From positions 2,046,001 to 2,110,000 of the forward strand of contig NZ_CP009555.1 in assembly GCF_000959365.1 (NCBI RefSeq): 64,000 bases of DNA, in the 5' to 3' direction. The notes beneath the pieces were generated by a model that saw nothing but the letters and a program-made list of their open reading frames with translations, made no database searches and was not told the DNA's origin. The position numbers were made by a program, and so were the translations under genes. The stretch comes from Burkholderia oklahomensis C6786. GTDB taxonomy: Bacteria > Pseudomonadota > Gammaproteobacteria > Burkholderiales > Burkholderiaceae. This document shows, one piece after another, positions 39,998-47,919 of the stretch (positions are counted from its first letter, which is position 1; every line of letters begins with the position of its first letter).

Positions 39998-40609
39998 ATG
40001 ATGGTTCTGTATTCCGGCACGACTTGTCCGTTCTCCCAGCGTTGCCGGCTGGTGTTGTTCGAAAAGGGCATGGATTTCGAGATCCGCGACGTCGACCTGT
40101 TCAACAAGCCGGAAGACATCGCGGTGATGAATCCGTACGGACAGGTGCCGATTCTCGTCGAACGCGATCTGATCCTGTACGAATCGAACATCATCAACGA
40201 GTACATCGACGAGCGCTTCCCGCATCCGCAACTGATGCCGGCCGACCCGGTGCAGCGCGCGCGCGCGCGCCTGTTCCTGCTCAACTTCGAGAAGGAACTG
40301 TTCGTGCACGTGAGCACGCTCGAGAACGAGAAGGGCAAGGCGGCGGAGAAGAGCCACGAGAAGGCGCGCCTCGCGATCCGCGATCGCCTGACGCAGCTCG
40401 CGCCGATCTTCCTGAAGAACAAGTACATGCTCGGCGAAGAGTTCTCGATGCTCGACGTCGCGATCGCGCCGCTGCTGTGGCGTCTCGACCACTACGGGAT
40501 CGATCTGTCGAAGAACGCCGCGCCGCTGATGAAGTATGCAGAGCGGATCTTCAGCCGTCCTGCCTATATCGAAGCGCTGACGCCGTCCGAAAAGGTCATG
40601 CGTCGTTAA
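39998..40609 (+). CDS. sspA: Stringent starvation protein A, GST fold
   Basis: 203 residues, thioredoxin-like N-terminal domain (SGTTCPFSQRCRLVLFEKG) with the cis-proline loop NPYGQVPILVER, and an all-helical GST C-terminal domain. Binds RNA polymerase and modulates stress and phage-type promoters; not a working glutathione transferase. It is followed by sspB after 63 bp. Confidence 0.95.
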   Translation: MMVLYSGTTCPFSQRCRLVLFEKGMDFEIRDVDLFNKPEDIAVMNPYGQVPILVERDLILYESNIINEYIDERFPHPQLMPADPVQRARARLFLLNFEKELFVHVSTLENEKGKAAEKSHEKARLAIRDRLTQLAPIFLKNKYMLGEEFSMLDVAIAPLLWRLDHYGIDLSKNAAPLMKYAERIFSRPAYIEALTPSEKVMRR

Positions 40610-40627
40610 GCTGTATGTGACTGGGGC

Positions 40628-40660
40628 GCGGATGCGGCGGCGCGACGTCGCCGCATCCGC
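40628..40660 (+). other. Perfect 12-bp-stem hairpin in the sspA-sspB gap
   Basis: GCGGATGCGGCG (40628-40639) pairs with CGCCGCATCCGC (40649-40660) around a 9-nt loop. It ends 12 bases before the sspB ATG and has no T-run, so it could affect RNA processing or ribosome access. Confidence 0.6.
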
Positions 40661-40672
40661 TTCCGTTCGAGG

Positions 40673-41203
40673 ATGGCGATGCAAGAGATTTCCACGAAGC
40701 CGTATTTGCTGCGCGCGCTGTACGAGTGGTGCACGGATAACGGATATACGCCGCACATCGCGGTGCGGGTCGACAAGTCGACGCGCGTGCCGCGCCAGTT
40801 CGTGCGCGACGGCGAGATCGTGTTGAACATCAGCTTCGAGGCGACGAGCCAGTTGCAGATGGGCAACGAATGGATCGAGTTCACTGCGCGGTTCTCGGGC
40901 AAGGCGCACAAGATCGAGGTGCCGATTGCGAATGTGCTCGCGATCTATGCGCGCGAGAACGGGCAGGGGATGGCGTTTCAGGTCGACGTCGTCGCGGAGG
41001 CTGGCGACGATGACGGCGGCGAGGCGCTTGCTGCGGCGGACGATGGCGACGACGGCGGTGGGCAGGCCGCGGCGGCCGATGCCGCGCGGGGCGCGGCGGA
41101 AGCGGCGCCGGAATCCGGCGATCGCGCGGACGAACCGCCGAAGTCCGATGGCGACGGCGATGGCGCGAAAGGCGGCCGGGCTCGCCTCAAGATCGTGAAA
41201 TGA
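40673..41203 (+). CDS. sspB: ClpXP adaptor, stringent starvation protein B
   Basis: 176 residues. The SspB fold is clear (KPYLLRALYEWCTDNGYTPH, VLNISFEATSQLQMGNEWIE, IPIANVLAIYARENG-type region near 80-98). Delivers ssrA-tagged proteins to ClpXP. Residues 110-165 form a low-complexity Ala/Asp/Gly acidic linker, and the last residues (RARLKIVK) are the ClpX-binding tail. The ATG at 40679 is an equally possible start. Confidence 0.95.
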   Translation: MAMQEISTKPYLLRALYEWCTDNGYTPHIAVRVDKSTRVPRQFVRDGEIVLNISFEATSQLQMGNEWIEFTARFSGKAHKIEVPIANVLAIYARENGQGMAFQVDVVAEAGDDDGGEALAAADDGDDGGGQAAAADAARGAAEAAPESGDRADEPPKSDGDGDGAKGGRARLKIVK

Positions 41204-41205
41204 GG

Positions 41206-41211
41206 TAGAAT
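41206..41211 (+). promoter_or_regulatory. Candidate -10 of the tRNA-Thr gene
   Basis: TAGAAT, 12 bp before the tRNA 5' end and starting just after the sspB stop codon. No clear -35, so readthrough from sspAB is also possible. Confidence 0.35.
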
Positions 41212-41223
41212 TTTGAGTTCAAC

Positions 41224-41299
<76 letters not shown>

Positions 41300-41306
41300 T
41301 ATAAAT

Positions 41307-41339
41307 CAAGGGGTTACGTGAGGTTTGCGTAACCCCTTG
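41307..41339 (+). repeat. 12-bp-stem hairpin just after tRNA-Thr
   Basis: CAAGGGGTTACG (41307-41318) pairs with CGTAACCCCTTG (41328-41339), 9-nt loop. A diverged 33-nt copy lies at 45060-45092 with pairing kept. May act as tRNA transcript terminator or as part of the recombination site. Confidence 0.75.
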
Positions 41340-41372
41340 ACGTTTCCAAAACACCCTTCACGTTTCCAAAAC
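41340..41372 (+). repeat. Two 13-bp direct repeats between hairpin and integrase
   Basis: ACGTTTCCAAAAC occurs at 41340-41352 and again at 41360-41372, an exact 20-bp period, about two DNA turns. It ends 3 bp before the integrase stop codon. The spacing suits protein binding on one face, for example integrase arm-type sites. Confidence 0.85.
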
Positions 41373-41375
41373 TCA

Positions 41376-42404
41376 TCAGCGCGACGGTTTGACCGGGCGT
41401 GTGCCGCGCACGTAGCGCGCTGTCATGCCGGGGCCGCTATGCCCCGCCAAGCGCTGTCCAGCCTCCAATCCTTCGTCAATCGTTTTGTGCGTCACGCCGC
41501 GCGCGCGCAGGTCGCGGAACTGAAATTTCGCCTTGTTGATGCCAGCCTTTTCGCGCGCTTTGTCGAACCGCGATCGTAGCTGGCCTTTTGTGAGGGGATA
41601 GCCTTCCTCGTCACGCAGCAGATACGGGGAGACATCAACCTTTGACCCGCGCCAAGCGAGCAAGCGCTCAATCAGTTTCGCCAGCTCGCCCGTTATCTGA
41701 ATGGTGACGAAAGCTCTGGTCTTGCGCGTGCGGAAGATGAGGTTGCCCTTCACGATGTTCGATCGTTGCACGCCGAGGATGTCCGCCGGGCGTTGCGCGC
41801 AGAGGTCAGCCAAATCCATCGCATTACGGAGGGGCTCATCGGCGACGGCGTAGACGGACGCATACAGCTCGTCATCGATGAGGATGTCCTGTCGGCCAGT
41901 CTCTTTCTTGCCGCGCACGCCCGCGCATGGGTTCGCGATCGTCATCATGTCCCACAGCCGGCCGCAGTTCAGGACAAGCGATAGCACAGCTTTCGTGCGG
42001 TTCGCCGTCACGACGCCGCGCTTCTCGGCCGTGGCCCGCCAGATGGACGCCACGTCAGCGGGTGTGAGCGTGTCTAACTCGCGGTCACCGATGACGGCCG
42101 CGAGTCGTGTCAGGAAAAGGTCGTACATGCGCCGCGTCGCCAGTGATTTATGCGGAAGCTCACGCTGGCGGTACGCGCGATCAAGCATCGCGAACGTATG
42201 CCGCGTCGTTTCGGCCGAAGGCACACGCTTTCCTTCGAGCTCGGCCCATCGTTGGAGTGCGACGACGCGATCGGTGCCGAGGGGCTCGAGAAAGCGCCGG
42301 CCCTCGATTGCGCCGTGGTCGTAGTAGTAACGCTTGGTGCCGTCTGCGTTCGTGCGCGACCGAAAGCGCGGGATCGCTCCAGCGGTTTGTGCTCTGCGAC
42401 CCAT
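41376..42404 (-). CDS. Tyrosine recombinase (integrase) of the island
   Basis: 342 residues from the ATG at 42404. N-terminal part with RYYYDHGAIEGRRFLEPLG and a SAM-like core-binding domain (RRMYDLFLTRLAAVIGD), then the catalytic domain: first arginine in LCAQRPADILGV, the H/K-x-x-R region as FQFRDLRARG, histidine in RLAGHSG and the nucleophile in TARYVRG near the C-terminus. It resembles phage integrases of the group preceded by a DUF4224 gene. Its start overlaps the upstream stop (TGATG), so translation is coupled. It points toward tRNA-Thr, the expected orientation. Confidence 0.92.
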   Translation of the reverse strand: MGRRAQTAGAIPRFRSRTNADGTKRYYYDHGAIEGRRFLEPLGTDRVVALQRWAELEGKRVPSAETTRHTFAMLDRAYRQRELPHKSLATRRMYDLFLTRLAAVIGDRELDTLTPADVASIWRATAEKRGVVTANRTKAVLSLVLNCGRLWDMMTIANPCAGVRGKKETGRQDILIDDELYASVYAVADEPLRNAMDLADLCAQRPADILGVQRSNIVKGNLIFRTRKTRAFVTIQITGELAKLIERLLAWRGSKVDVSPYLLRDEEGYPLTKGQLRSRFDKAREKAGINKAKFQFRDLRARGVTHKTIDEGLEAGQRLAGHSGPGMTARYVRGTRPVKPSR

Positions 42405-42670
42405 CACACAGCTCGGAGGTTGAGCGATGCGGGCGTGGTGAGCTGTAGCGAGCGCGTTTGCTTCGATTCGATGATGCCCATCTGTTTGTCGTGGTAAGCG
42501 CGTGCGACCAACACGCGGCCGTGCACGTCGACGACGTGCGGCCAACCCTGTTGAGCAAGCCACAGGATTTGGCGCGCGCGTTGCGGCGTGCCGGTCAATT
42601 CGCGCAGTTCTTGGCGGCCGAGATATGCGCCTGCGCCGCGCTGCGGACCGCGGCGTGGATATTCTTGCAT
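42404..42670 (-). CDS. DUF4224 protein, integrase partner (possible excisionase/MerR-like)
   Basis: About 88 residues from the ATG at 42670. The DUF4224 core is YLGRQELRELTGTPQRARQI and WLAQQGWPHVVDVHGRVLVA, a small winged-helix-like module typically encoded directly upstream of phage integrases. It overlaps the integrase start by one base. The family role is not proven; directing excision or regulating int is plausible. No strong ribosome site is visible. Confidence 0.75.
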   Translation of the reverse strand: MQEYPRRGPQRGAGAYLGRQELRELTGTPQRARQILWLAQQGWPHVVDVHGRVLVARAYHDKQMGIIESKQTRSLQLTTPASLNLRAV

Positions 42671-43487
42671 GGTGATTTTCAACGCGTAAAGGGGGGACAC
42701 GCAGAACAACTAGTGGACTCGTGGTTTCCACCCAAATCTCTCATAACTCTTTGATTTTTAAGGTGTGCGAGTGCCATCAATTGCCATCATTCAGGCATGG
42801 CGACACCGAAAAACTCGTGGCCTAAAAAATAGGCAGCGTCCGTAACTGATGGCAAAACGCACTCAACTCGTGGCAGTCCGTTTTGGCCTATGCCTTGCCC
42901 TTCCTCGCTTTCTTTCTCTTTCTTTTTCAATGAAATAGAGAGAGAAGAGAGAAGGGCGACGGCGGCCGGCGCGAAAACCGGACTCGTGGCAAAAGCGGCT
43001 CGACTAATGGCAAATAGACGGAGACTCGCGGCGGCAGTCCTCTCAACAATCAAGGACTTACGAGTGGACACGCCCGAAATCCACGATTCGCGTGCGCTGC
43101 GTGCCCGGTCGCTGTGGAAAAATCCGCGCGCGCGGCCCCGCTCCCTCTCGGCTCGCGCTGTTGCCCGGCCGTTTCGACTCGCGGGGGGGACGGGGGGAAG
43201 CGAACGAAGCGGCGGCCGCGGGTTGGCGTGCGCCGACTGCTGCGCGCATCGGCGCACGCAGCGGAAACCCGAATCCAGGGCCGCTACGCGGCCGGAAAGA
43301 ATGGGGGAAGGGGTACGGCCGCGCGGCGGCCGCATGGGCTGAGAGCGGGTCATGCTCGGCCTCCTTGCTGCGCGTCCGTCGCCAAGTCTTCGCGTACCGA
43401 CACGTGGAGGCCGAACGCGGCCAAGCGGTCGAGCGAAATCGGCGTGAGGTAGGGCACGCGACGGGTGTAAATGCGGCGCTTGGAGCA
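42671..43487. other. 817-bp gene-poor stretch with repeated ACTCGTGGC words
   Basis: No convincing gene. ACTCGTGG occurs four times on the plus strand (near 42717, 42813, 42866, 42982), with related forms CTAATGGCAA (about 43004), ACTCGCGGC (about 43024) and ACACGTGG at 43505 inside the IS end. A pyrimidine-then-purine tract (42897-42957) forms an imperfect inverted repeat bounded by GCCCTT and AAGGGC. From 43100 to 43480 the composition is high-GC again without a recognisable coding frame. Confidence 0.6.
42971..42992 (+). repeat. Copy of the IS3-element left end, without the element
   Basis: Twenty of 22 bases match 43494-43515 (GCGAAAACCGGAC, then CGTGG and AA). The second copy is the outer end of the complete IS. 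No transposase lies between 42992 and 43494. Confidence 0.8.
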
Positions 43488-43500
43488 GCCCCCGCGAAAA

Positions 43501-43521
43501 CCGGACACGTGGTAACGCTTA
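43501..43521 (+). repeat. Left terminal inverted repeat core of the IS3 element
   Basis: 21-base core beginning CCGGACACG and ending CGCTTA; pairs with 44777-44797 with two mismatches. Confidence 0.8.
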
Positions 43522-43544
43522 AATTATGAGGTAGTCTTCTGCCT

Positions 43545-43940
43545 ATGTTTAAGCCTAACCACAACGTAGAACCGGTCGAAGTTCTGACCCAGCCGGAGCA
43601 GCGCCGCCGGCGTTCTGTCGAGGAGAAGCTCGCGATAGTGCGCGAGACGTTCGAGCCCGGCGCGACAGTTTCCGGTGTTGCCCGTCGCCATCAGGTGAAT
43701 GCCAACCAGGTCTTCGCCTGGCGCAAGCTCTATCAGGATGGAAGCCTGTCGGCCGTCAGTGCTGGCGAACAGGTGGTTCCGGCATCGGACCTGGCCGAAG
43801 CGATGAAGCAGATTCGCGAACTTCAGCGGCTGTTGGGCAAAAAAACGATGGAAGTGGAAATTCTCCGCGAAGCAGTGGAGTACGGTCGAGCAAAAAAGTT
43901 GATTGCGCGCTCACCATTGCTGCCGGGGGACGACCGTTGA
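43545..43940 (+). CDS. IS3-family transposase OrfA
   Basis: 131 residues. An HTH domain ([19 protein letters not shown] and [18 protein letters not shown]) is followed by a leucine-zipper-like helix ([20 protein letters not shown]). This is the DNA-binding half of the transposase. OrfB starts 4 bp before its end, so the fused OrfAB may arise by frameshifting or the two by coupling. Confidence 0.93.
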   Translation: MFKPNHNVEPVEVLTQPEQRRRRSVEEKLAIVRETFEPGATVSGVARRHQVNANQVFAWRKLYQDGSLSAVSAGEQVVPASDLAEAMKQIRELQRLLGKKTMEVEILREAVEYGRAKKLIARSPLLPGDDR

Positions 43941-44779
43941 AGACGGTCTGTGAAGTCCTGGGTGTGTCGCGCGCGAATCTCGCGGTCAAGTCGAAGCGTC
44001 CTGCTGAGTGGGTCGACCGGCGCAAGACGCCCGTTCTGGATGACATGCCGCTCGTCACCGAACTGCGAGAGCTGGTTGCCGACCTGCCCACGTACGGCTA
44101 CCGGCGCGCATGGGCGCTGCTGAGGCGAAGCCGGGACGCGCTGGGCCAACCTCGCGTCAATGCAAAGCGGGTGTATCGCGTCATGCGTCGCCACGGCCTG
44201 CTGCTCGAACGCCGACCTCGTCATGTCCCATCGACGCGTCGGCACGATGGCAAGGTCGCGGTGGACAGAAGCAACGTGCGCTGGTGCTCGGACGGTTTCG
44301 AATTCCGCTGCGACGACGGTGCCCCTTTGCGCGTCGTCTTCGCACTGGACTGCTGCGACCGGGAAGCCATGAGCTGGGCTGCGACCACCGGTGGTTACAC
44401 CGGTGACATGGTGCGCGACGTGATGCTTCAGGCGGTCGAAAACCGTTTCGCCGGTGCGTTGAAGGCTGACAGCGAAATCGAGTGGTTGAGCGACAACGGT
44501 TCCTGCTACATTGCCGACGAGACAATGACGTTCTCGCGTGAAATCGGCCTGAAGCCGGTCACGACACCCGTCAGAAGTCCGCAGAGCAACGGGATGGCCG
44601 AGAGCTTCGTCAAAACGATGAAGCGCGATTACGTTTCGTGGATGCCCAAGCCCGACGCCCGAACGGCGCTGCAGAACCTGGCCATTGCGTTCGACCACTA
44701 CAACGAGTCGCATCCGCACAGCGCCTTGAAATACTGCTCGCCGCGCGAGTTTCGCCAGCAAGCAAATTCTCCAACCTAA
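43937..44779 (+). CDS. IS3-family transposase OrfB (DDE integrase domain)
   Basis: 280 residues, TTG start overlapping the OrfA stop. Catalytic triad: D119 (WCSDGFEF), D186 (LSDNGSCY) and E222 (NGMAESF), with 35 residues between the last two, as in rve-type integrases. C-terminal [14 protein letters not shown] is typical. All key residues are intact, so the element may still move. Confidence 0.94.
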   Translation: MKTVCEVLGVSRANLAVKSKRPAEWVDRRKTPVLDDMPLVTELRELVADLPTYGYRRAWALLRRSRDALGQPRVNAKRVYRVMRRHGLLLERRPRHVPSTRRHDGKVAVDRSNVRWCSDGFEFRCDDGAPLRVVFALDCCDREAMSWAATTGGYTGDMVRDVMLQAVENRFAGALKADSEIEWLSDNGSCYIADETMTFSREIGLKPVTTPVRSPQSNGMAESFVKTMKRDYVSWMPKPDARTALQNLAIAFDHYNESHPHSALKYCSPREFRQQANSPT

Positions 44780-44797
44780 GCGTGACCGCGTGTCCGG
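44777..44797 (+). repeat. Right terminal inverted repeat core of the IS3 element
   Basis: Reverse complement of the left repeat with two mismatches; its first bases are the stop codon of OrfB. Confidence 0.8.
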
Positions 44798-44803
44798 TCA
44801 TGC

Positions 44804-45138
44804 AGGGGCAAGTCCAGGGACTCGATGCCGAACACGGTGGTTAATCGCGGTGCCCGAACTGTTTTCGGTTGCGAATCACCCGTAATCCGACATTACGCCG
44901 ATGCTACGATCACGAAGGCAAATAGGACGATCGTTGGTATCGCAGTGAAAGGCGGCAACGACGAGTCTTGGACCAATCAACAGAAGGGTAAATGAGTGGG
45001 AAGAAGTGCGATGCGGCGTGGAGGTCGCGCAGCGTTGACGAAAGAGATGCTGCTGCCTCAAGGGGTTGCATGAATTTCACGTAATCCCTTGTGCTTTCTG
45101 CTGGACGCTGAAAAGTACATTTTCGGCACGGTCAGCTC
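44804..45138. other. 335-bp region between IS and trbL remnant
   Basis: No recognisable gene. Contains the second CAAGGGGTT-type hairpin (45060-45092). Composition is intermediate. Confidence 0.5.
45060..45092 (+). repeat. Diverged copy of the tRNA-Thr-adjacent hairpin
   Basis: 33 nt, same length as 41307-41339. Most bases match; changes inside the stem turn A-T or G-C pairs into G-U pairs (positions 45066/45086 and 45069/45083), so an RNA stem can still form. Confidence 0.6.
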
Positions 45139-45789
45139 TCAGAACAGGTGCATGGCAACCATCGTCAAGACGACTTCCGGCACGTGGAAGGCGGTCATGC
45201 TCATCGCTGCTTTCGTGCTGATGTATCTCACAAACAAGATACCGCCGAGCATCTCAGGCATCGTTGGCGTTGGCGGTGTTGGCTCGATCGGTGGTGTCGG
45301 CGTTGGTTCAGTCATGGCAGCGGCCGCCATGACGGCGAGCGCAGCCGCATCGGTCGGTTCCTCGGTATTGGCCGGCGCGACCAATGGCGCAGGTGGAGCG
45401 TCGGCCCTGCAGGTTGCGTTCCAGAGGGCGCAACGAAATATGACCGAGGGAAGGCCGAGGGAACGGGCATGTTTAGCGGCGGCAGCAGCGGCTCCGGCAG
45501 TCTCGGGGGCGGTAGTGCTGGCGTCAGCAGTTTTTCTGGCAGCAGTGGTGGTTTCAGCTGATTCATGAGCGACACTGGTCGCTTTGCGGCCGGCATGGGC
45601 GCCAATCTCGCGAAGGGCATCGGCCGGGTCGCGACGGACAAGGCTGCGTCGATGATGGATTTGGCCAAAGAACGCGTGATGCAAACCACAGGAGGAAAGA
45701 CAGACCTTCCAGCAAGTCGGCCATTTCGGTTTCCTCCGGCGGGCGGTGAACGGGCAATCCAAAGGATGCCCGTTATCCCTGATGGCTGA
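45139..45789 (+). pseudogene. trbL: TrbL conjugal-transfer protein remnant, truncated and frameshifted
   Basis: The first frame reads a TrbL-like membrane segment and Gly/Ala loop (MLIAAFVLMYLTNKIPP, SISGIVGVGGVGSIGG, LQVAFQRAQRNMTEG). Near 45448-45451 the similarity moves to another frame (GTGMFSGGSSGSGSLGGG), consistent with loss of one base. That frame has a TGA at 45559, then continues GRFAAGMGANLAKGIGRVA and DLAKERVMQTTGG, the usual TrbL end. The N-terminal half is missing. TrbL is an inner-membrane part of the mating-pair (type IV secretion) apparatus, so the island derives from a conjugative element. Confidence 0.75.
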
Positions 45790-45797
45790 CATTCTGC

Positions 45798-46112
45798 ATG
45801 TACTACGGTCCGGAGTTCGTGTCGCGGGCCATCCTGAAGTGGGCGGCGGATAGCGGGATGGAAATGGCGTTCAGCGATCCCGGCAAGCCTTGGCAAAATG
45901 GCGCGGACGAGAGCTTCAACGGCAAGCTCCGCGACGAATGCCTGAGCTTTGCATGGTTCCGCACGCGTACGGAAGCGAACGTTGTGATCGCCCAATGGAG
46001 GCGGCACTACAATGCTGTTCGTCCACATTCAAGTCTGGCCTACCTGACGCCCAACGAGTTCAAGCAGCGGCATTGTTCAACTGAAGCAACCGAGGCTGTT
46101 CTCCAAGATTGA
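45798..46112 (+). pseudogene. IS3-family transposase OrfB, C-terminal fragment
   Basis: About 104 residues: YYGPEFVSRAILKWA, SDPGKPWQNGADESFNGKLR and RRHYNAVRPHSSLAYLTPNEF. This is the end of the DDE domain (last catalytic Glu in ADESF) of a different IS3-family element (IS407/IS401-like). The N-terminal two thirds, with both catalytic aspartates, are gone. It directly abuts the trbL remnant, so an IS insertion and deletion probably broke trbL. Confidence 0.85.
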
Positions 46113-46191
46113 AGTGGTCCGAAGAAATCAGGCAGATCAGTGCCTACTGCACTCCGGGATCGAATCCATGGACGATTAACTTGGAGCGTCG

Positions 46192-46213
46192 CGACTCGCC
46201 CTTCGGCGAGTCG
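46192..46213 (+). other. 9-bp perfect hairpin upstream of the SET gene
   Basis: CGACTCGCC (46192-46200) pairs with GGCGAGTCG (46205-46213) around CTTC. No T-run; role unknown. It sits in the 284-bp gap between the IS fragment and the SET-domain gene. Confidence 0.5.
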
Positions 46214-46396
46214 GAGATCGCGCGATTACCCATGGCGTACGGTACCTGCCGCCGTTGACTCGGTTCGGTCCTCTTCGCTAGACGAAAGCGAACGCGCGAC
46301 CATCGCCCGTTCGACTGACGCTCGCGAGTAGAATTGCAAGGCCAATCCGTCTGGCGCCGACGCTCTGGGAATTGTGAGCGAAAAAAGGACCGCCAG

Positions 46397-46870
46397 ATGC
46401 CTCAGCAAAAATCAAGACATCGAAGAACTCAGATGAAGCGATTCACCGTGCGCAGGTCGCGCATTCACGGACGGGGTGTGTTCGCGCTGCGGCCGATTAA
46501 GGCGGGCGAGTTGTTGCTCGAGTACAAGGGACAAGTCATCGCGTGGCGAACAGCCACGCAGGCGCATCGCTGCAACGGACAAGCCGGACATACGTTCTAC
46601 TTCGGGCTTTCCAACGGGCGCGTCATCGACGGTAGCAGTGGGGGGAACAGTGCACGGTGGCTCAACCACGCATGTGAACCAAACTGCCACGCCGTCGAGT
46701 TAAACAATCGCATCTTCATCGAGTCGATTCGGAGCATCGCGCTGGGCGACGAACTGTTCCTCGACTATGGCCTGGAGGTCGCCGGATCGAACTTACAGGA
46801 GGTACGTCAAGAATATGCATGCCATTGCGGCGGTGCGCGCTGCCGCGGTACTATGATGGCCGCCAGTTAA
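46397..46870 (+). CDS. SET-domain protein lysine methyltransferase
   Basis: 157 residues from the ATG at 46397, which has AAAAGGA about 8 bases upstream. A full minimal SET domain: GRGVFALRPIKAGELL (25-40), the cofactor-pseudoknot motif RWLNHACEPNC (87-97) and ELFLDYG (119-125), plus a post-SET zinc-type group CHCGGARC (C142, C144, C149). The enzyme should transfer a methyl group from S-adenosylmethionine to a protein lysine. There is no signal peptide. Bacterial SET proteins are often found on mobile elements, and some are secreted to act on host histones; nothing here proves secretion. Convergent with the AraC gene. Confidence 0.9.
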   Translation: MPQQKSRHRRTQMKRFTVRRSRIHGRGVFALRPIKAGELLLEYKGQVIAWRTATQAHRCNGQAGHTFYFGLSNGRVIDGSSGGNSARWLNHACEPNCHAVELNNRIFIESIRSIALGDELFLDYGLEVAGSNLQEVRQEYACHCGGARCRGTMMAAS

Positions 46871-46886
46871 ATAGGAACAAATCCGA

Positions 46887-47903
46887 TCAGTCCGTCGTGA
46901 GCTTTGACCAACGCTTCATTGCACGGCTGAATGCCGAGGTATTTTTGTATCCCAGTCTCGCTGCTATCTCCTTGATCGACTTGTTTTCGGAAATATATCG
47001 TGAAGCGATATCGCGTCGCACCAGATCATGTAGAGCACTGAAGGATGTGCCCATCTCCTTTAATTTACGCTGTAAGCTCCGCGGCGACATTCCGAGCCTT
47101 TCAGTGAATTTCATAACATCCTGACACATCGGATTATCGTACATTATCCCAAGGAGCCGTCCAACAAGGTCCGCCGGGATCCAATGCGATAATTCGAATT
47201 CACGTTTTTCACACGCTCTCTTTGATATTTCGAATTCGAGAGAATGTGCGAGAGGTAGTCTAGTGGCTAGCAAGTCGGCATCAAACTCCAAGAAATTTTC
47301 CTTGGCATCAAATATAATTTCACAGTTAAATATCTCCGAATAGACATGGGCATGAATAGGTGGCGGAAACGCAAGCCCCAGCCGCCTAAACGCCGGAACT
47401 CTCCCGATAAGGTCGACTATTTCACGTCTAACTGCAGCGAGGCACATATCCGTATTGAGAATCAGCAGATCCGCCCGATAGGTGTACCCACCGACGGTAA
47501 CGCGAGCCAGATCGGCATTCACCCCTAAAGTGATCTGGAAATAGCTGATCGCCAGTAGCGGATGCTCATACGCAAGGCGCATCGCGTCACCCAGCGTTGG
47601 ACTCACTAGCATCGCATGCCCCCGGAGGCCATATGCCGTTACGGGAATTGAGTTCCCAATATGAAGTCCGATAGCCGAATTTCCCGTCGCCTCAAGAGCA
47701 TTGGCGAACAAGACCATTTCCTGAGCATGCGTTACCATCGCGTTGGCTTGCTCGACCTCCTTCGGCGAAATACCCGTGCCTTTCAATATCACTTCGGCCG
47801 ACACTCCCATTTCTTTCATCACATTGAGCGCGATGACGATGGTATGGAGCGACGCGGGGCGCTGCGCAGCAGTATGACTGAACACATTGGCTACCGGCTT
47901 CAT
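46887..47903 (-). CDS. AraC-family transcriptional regulator
   Basis: 338 residues from the ATG at 47903; the frame extends to 47990 but that would overlap the GNAT gene. N-terminal ligand-binding domain of the arabinose-binding-like PF12625 type (HEHPLLAISYFQ-like region, VTVGGYTYRADLLI), C-terminal double HTH (LGMSPRSLQRKLKEMGTSF, IKEIAARLGYKNTSAFSRAMKRW). It likely governs the divergent ABC importer operon: paired TATTGGCTA repeats lie at 48624-48652. AT-rich codon use compared with the core genome indicates transfer. Confidence 0.88.
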   Translation of the reverse strand: MKPVANVFSHTAAQRPASLHTIVIALNVMKEMGVSAEVILKGTGISPKEVEQANAMVTHAQEMVLFANALEATGNSAIGLHIGNSIPVTAYGLRGHAMLVSPTLGDAMRLAYEHPLLAISYFQITLGVNADLARVTVGGYTYRADLLILNTDMCLAAVRREIVDLIGRVPAFRRLGLAFPPPIHAHVYSEIFNCEIIFDAKENFLEFDADLLATRLPLAHSLEFEISKRACEKREFELSHWIPADLVGRLLGIMYDNPMCQDVMKFTERLGMSPRSLQRKLKEMGTSFSALHDLVRRDIASRYISENKSIKEIAARLGYKNTSAFSRAMKRWSKLTTD

Positions 47904-47919
47904 CTGAACTTGCTCTGGA

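Larger units (their letters stand above)
43494..44803 (+). mobile_element. IS3-family insertion sequence (IS2-like), complete
   Basis: Two overlapping transposase frames are bracketed by imperfect terminal inverted repeats: CCGGACACGTGGTAACGCTTA (43501-43521) and its reverse complement at 44777-44797 (19 of 21 match). The outer limits are not certain by a few bases, and I see no clear target duplication. The right repeat contains the orfB stop codon, common in this family. Confidence 0.85.

Noticed and set aside
42787..43353. 188-codon minus-strand frame (and 42890-43342 on plus) in the island
   Set aside because: No similarity, Arg/Ser/Pro-biased, each strand open equally; more likely noncoding.
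45060..45092. Second hairpin as the definite attR of the island
   Set aside because: It lacks any copy of the tRNA-Thr 3' end and differs at several positions; kept only as a hypothesis.
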